Shown in pieces: positions 1 through 6,970 of a stretch of 11,739 bases of DNA. Origin of the DNA: Calditrichia bacterium (GTDB lineage: Bacteria > Calditrichota > Calditrichia > RBG-13-44-9); contig JALXCH010000557.1 of NCBI GenBank assembly GCA_026991005.1, positions 1-11,739 of the forward strand. Reading direction: 5' to 3'. Every line of letters starts with the position of its first letter. Within the stretch, counting starts at the first letter, position 1. The position numbers were made by a program, and so were the translations under genes. A model generated the notes under the pieces. The model saw only the letters and a program-made list of their open reading frames with translations, made no database searches and was not told the origin of the DNA.

Positions 1-1332
1 GTAATCTTCCAGCTTGTTGTACAGGGAACGTCGGCTAATACCTAAAATCTCCGCTGCTTTCAGTTTGTTGCCGTTCACCGCTTTCAGGGTCTGGATAATC
101 ATGGTTTTTTCCACTTCGGAGAGGGGAGTCCCGGCTTTAAAGCTGATAATTTCCCGTCCCAGTTTATTGTCCTGGATCTGGCGAGGCAGATGTCGCACGT
201 CAATCACATCGGTGGCGCCCAGCATGGCACGCAGTACAATATTGCGCAATTCCCGAATGTTGCCCGGCCAGCTGTAATTCTTCAGCACCTGCACCGCTTC
301 CCGGGTGAACCCTTTAATTTCTTTCTTCAGTTCCATATTAAACAGGTGGAGAAAATATTTCAAAAGGTAGGGGATGTCCTGTTTCCGCTCCCGCAGCGGA
401 GGCAATTCAATGGCAAATACGTTAAGGCGATAGTAAAGATCTTCCCGGAATTTTTCCTGTTCAATCAACTCCATTAAATCGATGTTGCTGGCGCAGATAA
501 TGCGCACATCCACTTTGATGGGTCTGTTGCTCCCCAGCCGTTCAATCATGTTGGTTTCCAGCACACGCAGCAACGAAATTTGTACCGGGATGCTCATGGT
601 TCCGATTTCGTCCAGGAAGAGAGTCCCATGGTTAGCTTCTTCGAATTTTCCTTTTTTATCGGCAATGGCGCCGGTAAAGGAGCCCTTCAGATGCCCGAAG
701 AGTTCGCTTGCCACCAGTTCCCGGGGAATCCCTCCGGTATTCACGGCCACAAAGGGATGCTCCTTCCGGGGCGAAAGGTCGTGGATGGCGCGAGCGACCA
801 GCTCTTTCCCGGTTCCACTTTCCCCTAAAATAAGTACAGACACATCGGTAGGAGCAACCTCTTGGATCTTCTGATACACCTCCTGCATCGGCTTGCTTAC
901 CCCCACCATGTTGTGGAAGTGAATCAGTTTCTTTAGCGCCTGTTTGCTCTTTTTCTCGGAATGTTCCCCGATGTTCAGAGTCTCTTCGATTATTTTGATT
1001 AATTTTTGGGATTTAAACGGTTTGGTGATGTAATTAATGGCGCCGGATTGCATGGCTTCTACCGCATGTTCGATGGACCCGTAGCCCGTCATCATAATCA
1101 CCTTGATGGTAGGAAACTGCTTATTGATCTTTTTCAGTAAATCCAGACCATCCATTTTCTGCATCTTCCAGTCGGTGATAATCAAATCGAATACATCCTT
1201 CTCCAGGTAGCGCAGTGCCACATTCCCATCCGGAGCGCCTTTTACGTCGAATCCTTTCGTTGCCAGGAGGGTGGTGAGTCCATCCAGCAAATTTTCGTCA
1301 TCATCAATGATCAGGATTTTATTTCGTTCCAT
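1..1332 (-). CDS. NtrC-family sigma-54-dependent response regulator (3' end cut by window edge)
   Basis: A frame open from the ATG at 1332 down to base 1 gives 444 residues with no stop; probably only a few C-terminal residues are missing. Order: receiver domain (1-120) with acidic pair D11/D12, phospho-acceptor D54, T82 and K104; sigma-54 AAA+ domain (about 140-370) with Walker A GESGTGK (170-176), Walker B LFLDE (238-242) and arginine-rich FREDLYYRL; Fis-type helix-turn-helix (about 405-444). Phosphorylation at D54 should promote oligomerisation and ATP-driven opening of sigma-54 promoters. The sigma-54 contact loop reads GSFTGA (217-222) rather than the usual GAFTGA. The histidine kinase gene lies 341 bp upstream on the same strand and is the likely partner. 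The Shine-Dalgarno is weak (a GGAA about 9 bases before ATG). The family call is very sure; the target genes are unknown. Confidence 0.96.
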   Translation of the reverse strand, partial: MERNKILIIDDDENLLDGLTTLLATKGFDVKGAPDGNVALRYLEKDVFDLIITDWKMQKMDGLDLLKKINKQFPTIKVIMMTGYGSIEHAVEAMQSGAINYITKPFKSQKLIKIIEETLNIGEHSEKKSKQALKKLIHFHNMVGVSKPMQEVYQKIQEVAPTDVSVLILGESGTGKELVARAIHDLSPRKEHPFVAVNTGGIPRELVASELFGHLKGSFTGAIADKKGKFEEANHGTLFLDEIGTMSIPVQISLLRVLETNMIERLGSNRPIKVDVRIICASNIDLMELIEQEKFREDLYYRLNVFAIELPPLRERKQDIPYLLKYFLHLFNMELKKEIKGFTREAVQVLKNYSWPGNIRELRNIVLRAMLGATDVIDVRHLPRQIQDNKLGREIISFKAGTPLSEVEKTMIIQTLKAVNGNKLKAAEILGISRRSLYNKLEDY

Positions 1333-1364
1333 CTTCTATTTCCGGTTTTATTTTTCTCGCCAGA

Positions 1365-1394
1365 ATTTAATTCAAAATCTTCGTTCGTTGTCAA
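1365..1394 (-). promoter_or_regulatory. Possible sigma-70-like promoter for the response regulator gene
   Basis: On the minus strand a perfect TTGACA (plus 1389-1394) is followed after 18 bases by TTAAAT (plus 1365-1370, four of six to TATAAT). It ends about 33 bases upstream of the response regulator ATG. The -35 match is exact but the -10 is weak, and FCB bacteria can use different promoter consensus sequences, so this is tentative. Confidence 0.3.
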
Positions 1395-1573
1395 ACAAAA
1401 TTAAATATCTGTACAAAAGAGAACCACAAAATTTTTTTCCGTTTGGTACACTCTTACTTCTACCTGCATCGTTCTTGGATGCATGAAATTCCTTTTTCCG
1501 GACGTTCTTTTGCGTTATTCAGCAGAATCTTAGACAAAGTTTTTTCTTCAATTTCACAGGATGGTGAAATTTC

Positions 1574-1593
1574 CAACACCAGAGCTGGTGTTG
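1574..1593. repeat. Near-perfect 20-bp palindrome, operator-like
   Basis: Nine-base arms CAACACCAG and CTGGTGTTG are perfectly complementary around a two-base AG centre. The palindrome sits between two copies of the palindromic octamer GAAATTTC (1566-1573 and 1607-1614). A further TGGTG at 1562-1566 could pair with the CACCA arm at 1577-1581, so alternative stems are possible. No T-run follows on either strand, so a factor-independent terminator is unlikely. A binding site for a dimeric regulator, or an mRNA stem-loop, fits better. Confidence 0.5.
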
Positions 1594-1645
1594 ATTCAGT
1601 CCAGATGAAATTTCGCCAGAAGATTTTTAAATTTTTTATTCACAG

Positions 1646-1676
1646 TAAATTATTAAGGCGCAAAGGAAATAATTTA
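1646..1676 (-). repeat. AT-rich inverted repeat overlapping the kinase stop codon
   Basis: TAAATTATT (1646-1654) and AATAATTTA (1668-1676) are exact inverted repeats separated by 13 bases. The outer arm includes the TAA stop of the histidine kinase. On the minus-strand transcript the stem is followed by A-rich rather than U-rich sequence, so it is not a classic terminator. It could be a weak 3'-end stem or chance in AT-rich DNA. Confidence 0.3.
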
Positions 1677-3476
1677 AGTGCGCGGAAGCTCCACGAAAAA
1701 GCGGGTTCCCTTGCCCACTTCCGATTCAAAGTACAGCCGACCTTCGTGCGCTTCCACGATCTTTTTCGAAATGGCTAATCCTACTCCCCCGCCACCGGGT
1801 TTGGTGGAAAAATACAGGTCGAAAATTTTTCCCCGAATGTTTTCGGGAATTCCCTGTCCGGTGTCCCGGATCACCACCATGATTTTATCTTCATGTTCGA
1901 AGGTACGGATGTACAGATCACCACCATCCTTCATGGCATCGAAGGCGTTCAGAATGATGTTCAGGAGCACCTGTTTTATCTGGTCGTGGCTGATGTTCAC
2001 CATGGGGAGGTTCCTTCCCAGCCGCACATGTAATTTAATCTGCCGCTCTATGGCCTGCTGATTTACCAGTTCCAGCACTTCGCGCACCACATCGTTGATG
2101 TCTTCGAAATTCAGCTCCACTTCTTTCGGTTTAGCCAGGTTGAAAAATTGATCCAGCAATCGCGTAATTCGTTCAATTTCCGTGTGTAGAATTTTAATGG
2201 ATTTCCGCATCTTCTGCTTGCTCTGGTGGTCAATCGGTAAATTTTCGGTAAGTCCTTCCAGGACCTCGGTGTGAATCGCCAGCGAACTGAGCGGGTTCCG
2301 GATTTCGTGCCCCACACCGGAAGCAAGCTGGCTGATGATGGTGTAGCGCATACTCCGATGCAGGTTCTGCTCCAATTCCTTGAGCATTTCCAGGTTTTTC
2401 ATGTACAAAATAACTCCGTTTACTTTCCCATCTTCCTGTAACGAAAGAGCATGGACCTGCACCTGGATTGTTTTCCCATTAAGCAAATTCACCGTAAGCT
2501 GTTTCCGCACGGAATGGGTAATGGGATCCTTTGCCCGCTTAAAAATTTCCACCAGAGCCGGATTTTTATCCAGAATTTTCCGCAGCGTCTCCTCTGCCCG
2601 AGTCTTGGAACTCACCTGAAAAAGGTTCAATAAATAATCGTTGTAGGAAATGATGTTCATGTCCATATCCAGAATCATCAATCCTTCGTGTACTACTCGC
2701 ATCATGGCCGTAATCCGTTCTTCGGATTGACGAAAACTGGCATTCAGATCGAAAGTTTTGTCGAAAAGTCGGTTCAACTGAGAAAATAGGGGGGCAAACT
2801 CGTCCTGCTTCTTGTATTTCACCCGATACTGGTAATCGGTCTCGTTCAATTTCTTCAGAGCATTCTCGATATTTTGCAAACTACTCTGGTAAATTCGCGA
2901 AGTCAGGAATACGGTAAGTACGATAATTCCCAGAGCAATACTGCTGGCAACGACCAGAATGTACCGGCGGGTGTTGTAAAAATTTTCCAGATGTTTCATG
3001 GAAATGACAGTGCGGAGGTATCCCTGTTTTACGCTATCCTGCATGATGGGATACACCACATCTAAAATCTCCTGGTTCTTTTCCCACTTTCTATCGACGA
3101 TAGTAGGATGACCTGTCTCCAGAATGGATAGGTCGCGGGGAGAGGTGTACACTTTTCCTTCTTTAGAGGGGTCGTCGCTAATGATAATATGGTTGGTTGT
3201 GTCAATCAGCAAAATGTGCAGGATTTTGGAATCTTCGCCGCTAAAGCGGTTCATCAAGCGGCGCGTGGGATATTTGTTGTACTGCGAGAATTTGGAAATA
3301 TCAAAACGCTCGGATACAATTACATTTTTTACCTGTTCCACCAGCAAATAAGCTAATTTCTTGGTCAGATCGGCATAAAAGGCGTTGATGCTAATGTAAA
3401 GAAAATACACAATGATGGCTTCTAAAATCAGGGTGGCACCACCAATGATTAAAATCTTTTTGTAAAAAGCCTTCAT
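1674..3476 (-). CDS. Membrane-bound NtrB/AtoS-like sensor histidine kinase
   Basis: 600 residues. Two membrane segments (about 7-30 and 171-194) flank an extracytoplasmic domain (31-170) whose pattern (ILLIDTTNHIIISDDP, then VVYPI) resembles a Cache/PDC sensor fold. Then come a HAMP-like linker (about 195-246), a PAS domain (about 255-365), a dimerisation helix with H-box GHEIRNPLSS (phospho-accepting H390) and an HATPase_c domain with N-box Asn N510, G1 DTGQG (538-542), F-box YFSTKP and a glycine-rich GGGGVGL lid (561-567, in place of the commoner GTGLGL). It should sense an envelope signal, autophosphorylate at H390 and phosphorylate D54 of the downstream response regulator. The ATG at 3476 is preceded by a good Shine-Dalgarno (AAAGGGAG, minus strand, 3480-3487). 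Family certain; ligand unknown. Confidence 0.95.
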   Translation of the reverse strand: MKAFYKKILIIGGATLILEAIIVYFLYISINAFYADLTKKLAYLLVEQVKNVIVSERFDISKFSQYNKYPTRRLMNRFSGEDSKILHILLIDTTNHIIISDDPSKEGKVYTSPRDLSILETGHPTIVDRKWEKNQEILDVVYPIMQDSVKQGYLRTVISMKHLENFYNTRRYILVVASSIALGIIVLTVFLTSRIYQSSLQNIENALKKLNETDYQYRVKYKKQDEFAPLFSQLNRLFDKTFDLNASFRQSEERITAMMRVVHEGLMILDMDMNIISYNDYLLNLFQVSSKTRAEETLRKILDKNPALVEIFKRAKDPITHSVRKQLTVNLLNGKTIQVQVHALSLQEDGKVNGVILYMKNLEMLKELEQNLHRSMRYTIISQLASGVGHEIRNPLSSLAIHTEVLEGLTENLPIDHQSKQKMRKSIKILHTEIERITRLLDQFFNLAKPKEVELNFEDINDVVREVLELVNQQAIERQIKLHVRLGRNLPMVNISHDQIKQVLLNIILNAFDAMKDGGDLYIRTFEHEDKIMVVIRDTGQGIPENIRGKIFDLYFSTKPGGGGVGLAISKKIVEAHEGRLYFESEVGKGTRFFVELPRT

Positions 3477-3497
3477 CCGCTCCCTTTGGTTAAATTC

Positions 3498-3511
3498 AAC
3501 TTTTCAAAGTT
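3498..3511. repeat. Short palindrome just upstream of the kinase start
   Basis: AACTTT and AAAGTT are exact inverted repeats with a TC centre. The palindrome lies 22-35 bases upstream of the histidine kinase ATG, so it would sit in the leader or core promoter. It may be a regulator site or a small leader stem; chance occurrence in AT-rich DNA is possible. Confidence 0.3.
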
Positions 3512-3607
3512 ACACATTATTTCTTCGGATTTCCAATTCCTGCGGAAAAATTTCATTTCAGGAGTTAATTTCCACGTTGAATATTCTAAATTATTCATTT
3601 CGGGATG

Positions 3608-3630
3608 CCGGTAAGGTAAACACCTCCCGG
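3608..3630. repeat. Imperfect hairpin in divergent region
   Basis: CCGG (3608-3611) pairs with CCGG (3627-3630), and AGGT (3614-3617) with ACCT (3622-3625), closing an AAAC loop, with a small internal loop between the two stems. It is the most GC-rich spot in an otherwise AT-rich gap. There is no adjacent T-run long enough for a terminator. Function unknown. Confidence 0.3.
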
Positions 3631-3741
3631 TTTATGTTAACTGAGCTTTAAGCAAACTATTAATATTAAGTGCATAGAATTTCTACTATTTTTTTCCTGG
3701 TTGTATTTGTCTTGCCATAATTCCGCCTGAGCCTTACAAAT

Positions 3742-3757
3742 AATAGCAAAAGCTATT
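3742..3757. repeat. Small perfect stem-loop
   Basis: AATAGC and GCTATT form a six-pair stem closing an AAAA loop. It has no following T-run. It may be a regulatory palindrome or chance. Confidence 0.2.
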
Positions 3758-3891
3758 CCACAAAGCAATTCACAAATATTCCCGAGATAAACAGTGAATG
3801 GGCAGAAAACGTTATATTTAAAAAAAGCGGGAACCTGGTGTTAAAAGAACCATAAATAGGTATATTAAAATAACCTGAGTGAAAATTATTG

Positions 3892-3921
3892 GTGACATAT
3901 TTTCTGGACCTGTGATTTAAT
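3892..3921 (+). promoter_or_regulatory. Possible sigma-70-like promoter for the sigma-54 activator cluster
   Basis: GTGACA (3892-3897, five of six to TTGACA) and TTTAAT (3916-3921, five of six to TATAAT) are separated by 18 bases, with a TG dinucleotide just upstream of the -10. It would start transcription roughly 80 bases before the ATG at 4008. It is the best promoter-like pair I see on this strand of the gap, but AT-rich DNA yields such matches easily. Confidence 0.3.
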
Positions 3922-3997
3922 GAGATGTTTAAAGCTGGTTTTAATGAAACAACTACTTGATTTTATTGAACGCTACAACTATTTTAATCAAGAATTT

Positions 3998-4004
3998 AGG
4001 AGAG
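3998..4004 (+). promoter_or_regulatory. Ribosome binding site that fixes the activator start at 4008
   Basis: AGGAGAG lies three bases before the ATG at 4008. The frame can be extended upstream to a TTG at 3957, but that codon has no Shine-Dalgarno and the added 17 residues resemble no part of the family. The ATG at 4008 is therefore preferred. Confidence 0.75.
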
Positions 4005-4007
4005 AAT

Positions 4008-5150
4008 ATGGTTTTACTGAATAAGTACAAAAAGATTCAAGATCAATTAAACATTATCGGTAAATCGGAGAAGATTCGGGAGGTTGTGGAGCTTATTATT
4101 TCCGTTGCTCCCACCAATATTTCGGTATTGATTACGGGAGAGAGTGGAGTTGGTAAGGAAATTGTCGCAAAAGCCATCCATCAGCTCAGTCCCCGCCGCG
4201 ATAAACAAATGATTTCGGTGAATTGTGGTGCCATTCCCGAAGGATTGCTGGAAAGCGAATTGTTCGGGCACGAACGGGGTGCTTTTACCGGCGCCATTGC
4301 CACTAAGAAAGGATATTTCGAACTGGCAGATGGCGGTACCATTTTTCTCGATGAAATTGGCGAGATGCCTCTGCACACCCAGGTTAAATTGTTACGTGTG
4401 CTGGAAACGGGTGAATTCATGCGCGTGGGTAGCGGAGAGCTGCGGAAGGTGGATGTTCGGGTACTGGCTGCAACCAATCGAGATCTGGAGCAGATGGTAC
4501 GGCAAAACAAATTCCGCAAAGATCTGTACTACCGCTTAAAAGCAGTTACCATTCATGTACCTCCGCTGCGAGAACGGAAAGAAGACATCCCCTTGCTTCT
4601 GGAATATTTTGTTGAGCAGAGTATTCAGAACAATCACATCGAGTTTAAGGGATTTACTCCCGATGCCATGAAGGTGATTATGGAATACGATTGGCCGGGA
4701 AACGTGCGAGAGTTGAAAAATTTTGTGGAGTCCATTGTCGTGCTTTCTGCGGGCAAAGTGGTGGATGCCCAGATGGTACGCGATCATCTGAAGCATTATC
4801 AGGAAGTGGAAGAAATGCCCCAGGCGCTGCCCATCCCCATGCATAAAAGTGCAGAGCAGGCAGAACGGGAACTGATTTACAAAGCTCTACTCTCTCTGGG
4901 AGTGGAAGTGCGCGAAATGCGCCAGATTCTGGAAAATATTAACAATCGATTGAATCACAATATCCGGGAGCGCGAGATTGAGGATATCGATATTCAGGAT
5001 GAAGAGGTAATCCCCATCGAAGAGATGGAAAAGCAGATGATTCGTAAAGCGCTTCTGAAGTTTCATGGCAATAAGCGCAAAGCAGCCAATGCCTTGCAAA
5101 TTAGCGAACGAACTTTATATCGAAAACTGAAAGAATATGGGATTCAATAA
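4008..5150 (+). CDS. Sigma-54-dependent transcriptional activator lacking a receiver domain
   Basis: 380 residues from the ATG at 4008. The AAA+ domain begins almost at the N-terminus: Walker A GESGVGK (44-50), canonical sigma-54 loop GAFTGA (91-96), Walker B IFLDE (112-116), and arginine-finger region FRKDLYYRL (169-177). A linker (about 265-338) holds a helical segment (RELIYKALLSLGVEVREM) and an acidic stretch. A Fis-type helix-turn-helix closes the protein (about 339-378). With no phospho-receiver, activity is presumably constitutive or set by a partner protein, as with PspF. The stop overlaps the start of the lptE-like gene by 14 bp, so the two are translationally linked. I recall a receiver-less sigma-54 activator next to LptE as recurrent in Bacteroidota and relatives. 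Family certain; targets unknown. Confidence 0.95.
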   Translation: MVLLNKYKKIQDQLNIIGKSEKIREVVELIISVAPTNISVLITGESGVGKEIVAKAIHQLSPRRDKQMISVNCGAIPEGLLESELFGHERGAFTGAIATKKGYFELADGGTIFLDEIGEMPLHTQVKLLRVLETGEFMRVGSGELRKVDVRVLAATNRDLEQMVRQNKFRKDLYYRLKAVTIHVPPLRERKEDIPLLLEYFVEQSIQNNHIEFKGFTPDAMKVIMEYDWPGNVRELKNFVESIVVLSAGKVVDAQMVRDHLKHYQEVEEMPQALPIPMHKSAEQAERELIYKALLSLGVEVREMRQILENINNRLNHNIREREIEDIDIQDEEVIPIEEMEKQMIRKALLKFHGNKRKAANALQISERTLYRKLKEYGIQ

Positions 5151-5634
5151 AAAACTCATTTTGAGCATAGTTTTACTTGTTTTTTTCTCCTGTGTTCATT
5201 ATTCTTTTAAGGGGGCATTGCCTTCGTACATTAAAACGATCTATATAGAAGATTTTGAGGATAATTCCAATTATCCCGGTGCGCGCGAGCAGTTGATGGA
5301 GAAATTAACCAATGCTTTTGTGAATAACAACATTCTTCATGTGCTGAACCAGCGGGATGGAGCGGATTTAATTCTGTCCGGCAAAATTGTTTCGGTGCAA
5401 AAAAAGGCAATCAGTTTTTCCCAGCAAGAGGTTACCAAAGAGTTCCACATGACGGTTACTTTGCAGGTGGAATGTTTGAATACCCATACCAACAAACCGC
5501 TCTGGAAGAAGACACTTCAGCGGTATGGTACCATTTCCGGTACGGCACTCACCGAGGAAATTGACCGGGCGGTTTCGGTGGCAATTGATGATCTGGTGGA
5601 AGACATCATCACCAATACTATTGCCGCCTGGTAA
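5137..5634 (+). CDS. lptE: LptE-family LPS-assembly lipoprotein
   Basis: 165 residues. A short basic N-terminus (GFNKK) and hydrophobic core lead to FFSC, giving a probable lipidated C19; the lipobox is loose, with Phe at -3 and -2 where aliphatic and small residues are usual. The mature start (HYSFKGALPSYIKTIYIEDF) and following pattern (REQLMEKLTNAFVNNN, then ADLILSGKI) match the LptE/LPS-assembly lipoprotein family of FCB bacteria. In that family LptE plugs the LptD barrel in the outer membrane and helps insert lipopolysaccharide. The ATG lies inside the end of the upstream activator gene (14-bp overlap) with only a weak Shine-Dalgarno, so translational coupling is likely. LptD is not in this window. 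A generic DUF-type lipoprotein is the alternative; the length fits LptE. Confidence 0.8.
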   Translation: MGFNKKLILSIVLLVFFSCVHYSFKGALPSYIKTIYIEDFEDNSNYPGAREQLMEKLTNAFVNNNILHVLNQRDGADLILSGKIVSVQKKAISFSQQEVTKEFHMTVTLQVECLNTHTNKPLWKKTLQRYGTISGTALTEEIDRAVSVAIDDLVEDIITNTIAAW

Positions 5635-5664
5635 ATAATCGGGTAAAAAGTTCTGTTTTGTGAT

Positions 5665-5676
5665 AAAGGAAAGGAA
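5665..5676 (+). promoter_or_regulatory. Ribosome binding site that fixes the TPR protein start at 5681
   Basis: AAAGGAAAGGAA lies just upstream of the ATG at 5681. The frame extends to a GTG at 5660, but that would place this purine-rich Shine-Dalgarno inside the gene. A second ATG follows directly at 5684. Confidence 0.65.
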
Positions 5677-5680
5677 CACC

Positions 5681-6970
5681 ATGATGGCGAAATTTTTATC
5701 GGTAGAAAATCTGGAACAGGTGTATCAGGAAAATCCCAATTCTCTGATTTTTGCTTATTTGGCCTCCCGTTATGTTGAGCAAGGTGAGTACACGCGAGCG
5801 GTGGAATTGTGCGAAAAGGGGCTGGAGGTATTCCCGGAATATGCCTTTGGCCATTACATTTACGGGTTGGCACATTATTATTTGAAAAATTTTACCCGTG
5901 CCAAATCTGAACTGGAAATTGCCCTGGCATACGATCCGATGAGTCCCCAGGCCTGGAAGATTCTGGCAGACATCCACGAGAAGTTGAATCTGGCAGCATT
6001 GACTCAGGAAAATTACCTTTACTACTATCTGGTGGATCCTTTCAGTAGCGAAGCAGCCGAAAAATTCTATTCCCTGGATGTGGCTCAGATGCTGGGTGGT
6101 ATGGGAGAAATTCTTACAGAAGAGAGCGAATCCGAAGCGGTAATGGAAGAGAGTGTAAGCGAGAAAAATCCGTTCGAAGATTTATTCGGTTCTGAAGATC
6201 GGGGGAATGATGAATTAGATCTGGATGAAGTTCTGCGTGAGACCCTATCCGATCTGAAGAGCAAACCTCAGGAAGAGGAGGGAAAAGAAAAGGAAGTGAG
6301 TGAACCGGTGACGGAAGAACCGTTTAGTTCTGATGAACCTTCTCCCGAAGAGGCTGAACTCACCCGGGAAATGGATGAATTGTTCCGGGAATTTGAAGAG
6401 GGCGTAAAGGAAGAAACACCTCCCGGAGCGGAAGAGAAAAAAGAAACGGTGGAAGAAGTACTATCTCCTGAGGAAGAAACAGAATTCCCCGAAGACTTTG
6501 TGGAAGAGGGCGAAGAAGAACCGATTGATTTCAGTGCGGTGGTTGCGGATCTTATCTCGGAAGGTGAAGAAACGGAAGATAAAAAGAAGGATAAAGAGGA
6601 AAAGCTTGAACCGCCTCAAAACTCCGGTGGTGGGGAGGTGGTTACTGAAGAGGAACTGTTTACCGTCCCGGAGGAAAAAGAGCCGGAGAAGCCTTCTGAA
6701 GAAGAAAAAGTGGAAACGGCTGAGAAGGAAGAAGAACCTGCCTCTGCAACCCCTGAGGTTCAAAAAGAAAAAACAACCCACATTGGCAAGCCGCCGTTAC
6801 TTTCCCCAACGCTGGGAGAAATTTATATTGCCCAGGGACGTTTTGAGGAGGCCATCGAGGTCTTCCGGCAATTGCTGGAAAAAGAACCGGACAATTCCCG
6901 CTACAAACGAAAGATTGAGGATTTACAACAGATTATCGAGAAAAAGAATTCTCTGGATTTACATGACTAA
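5681..6970 (+). CDS. TPR protein with long glutamate-rich linker
   Basis: 429 residues, no signal peptide or membrane segment, so probably cytoplasmic. Three tetratricopeptide repeats occupy about 21-54, 55-88 and 89-122. A roughly 230-residue, very acidic low-complexity linker follows (about 145-370), dominated by Glu with Lys, Pro and Ser. A single TPR returns at the C-terminus (about 375-408), followed by a charged helix. Short hydrophobic islands punctuate the linker: FEDLFG (165-170), LDEVLRETLSDL (181-192), MDELFREF (231-238), PIDFSAVVADLI (281-292) and EEELFTV (323-329). TPRs bind proteins, so a scaffold or assembly role is likely. It starts 46 bp after the lptE-like gene and is probably co-transcribed, but no specific function can be assigned. 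Similar N-TPR/acidic/C-TPR proteins are, as I recall, found in FCB bacteria and deltaproteobacteria, usually as hypothetical proteins. Confidence 0.9.
   Translation: MMAKFLSVENLEQVYQENPNSLIFAYLASRYVEQGEYTRAVELCEKGLEVFPEYAFGHYIYGLAHYYLKNFTRAKSELEIALAYDPMSPQAWKILADIHEKLNLAALTQENYLYYYLVDPFSSEAAEKFYSLDVAQMLGGMGEILTEESESEAVMEESVSEKNPFEDLFGSEDRGNDELDLDEVLRETLSDLKSKPQEEEGKEKEVSEPVTEEPFSSDEPSPEEAELTREMDELFREFEEGVKEETPPGAEEKKETVEEVLSPEEETEFPEDFVEEGEEEPIDFSAVVADLISEGEETEDKKKDKEEKLEPPQNSGGGEVVTEEELFTVPEEKEPEKPSEEEKVETAEKEEEPASATPEVQKEKTTHIGKPPLLSPTLGEIYIAQGRFEEAIEVFRQLLEKEPDNSRYKRKIEDLQQIIEKKNSLDLHD

Larger units (their letters stand above)
1333..1673. other. 341-bp AT-rich gap between kinase and regulator genes
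   Basis: No convincing gene is present. Frames of up to 27 codons occur on the minus strand (for example ATG CAT CCA AGA near 1482), but nothing resembles a protein family. The stretch holds an AT-rich inverted repeat at the kinase stop codon, a strong palindrome at 1574-1593 flanked by two GAAATTTC boxes (1566-1573 and 1607-1614), and a possible promoter at 1365-1394 facing the response regulator. A gap this long between two same-strand two-component genes suggests that the regulator can be transcribed separately from the kinase. That is an inference from spacing and motifs. Confidence 0.6.
3477..4007. other. 531-bp AT-rich divergent intergenic region
   Basis: It separates the minus-strand histidine kinase from the plus-strand sigma-54 activator, so promoters for both directions should lie here. 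No protein-like frame of useful length, tRNA or known riboswitch is visible. It contains several small inverted repeats: AACTTT-TC-AAAGTT (3498-3511), an imperfect hairpin at 3608-3630 and AATAGC-AAAA-GCTATT (3742-3757). A candidate promoter lies at 3892-3921. I found no convincing GG-N10-GC sigma-54 promoter on either strand. The base composition is visibly more AT-rich than the flanking genes. Confidence 0.6.

Noticed and set aside
1399..1482. 27-codon minus-strand frame in the gap between kinase and regulator
   Set aside because: A purine-rich stretch precedes it, but the peptide matches nothing known, and frames this short are common by chance in AT-rich DNA.
3699..3720. CTGG...CTTGCC on the plus strand as a sigma-54 promoter
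   Set aside because: The spacing between GG and GC is 13 bases instead of 10.
3713..3730. GG-N10-GC pattern on the minus strand, a possible sigma-54 promoter for the kinase
   Set aside because: Only the GG and GC dinucleotides fit. The flanking bases do not match TGGCACG and TTGC, and the site is more than 230 bases from the kinase ATG.
6461..6781. Phe/Arg-rich open frame opposite the acidic linker of the TPR gene
   Set aside because: It is the reverse complement of GAA/GAG-rich codons and looks like a composition artefact.
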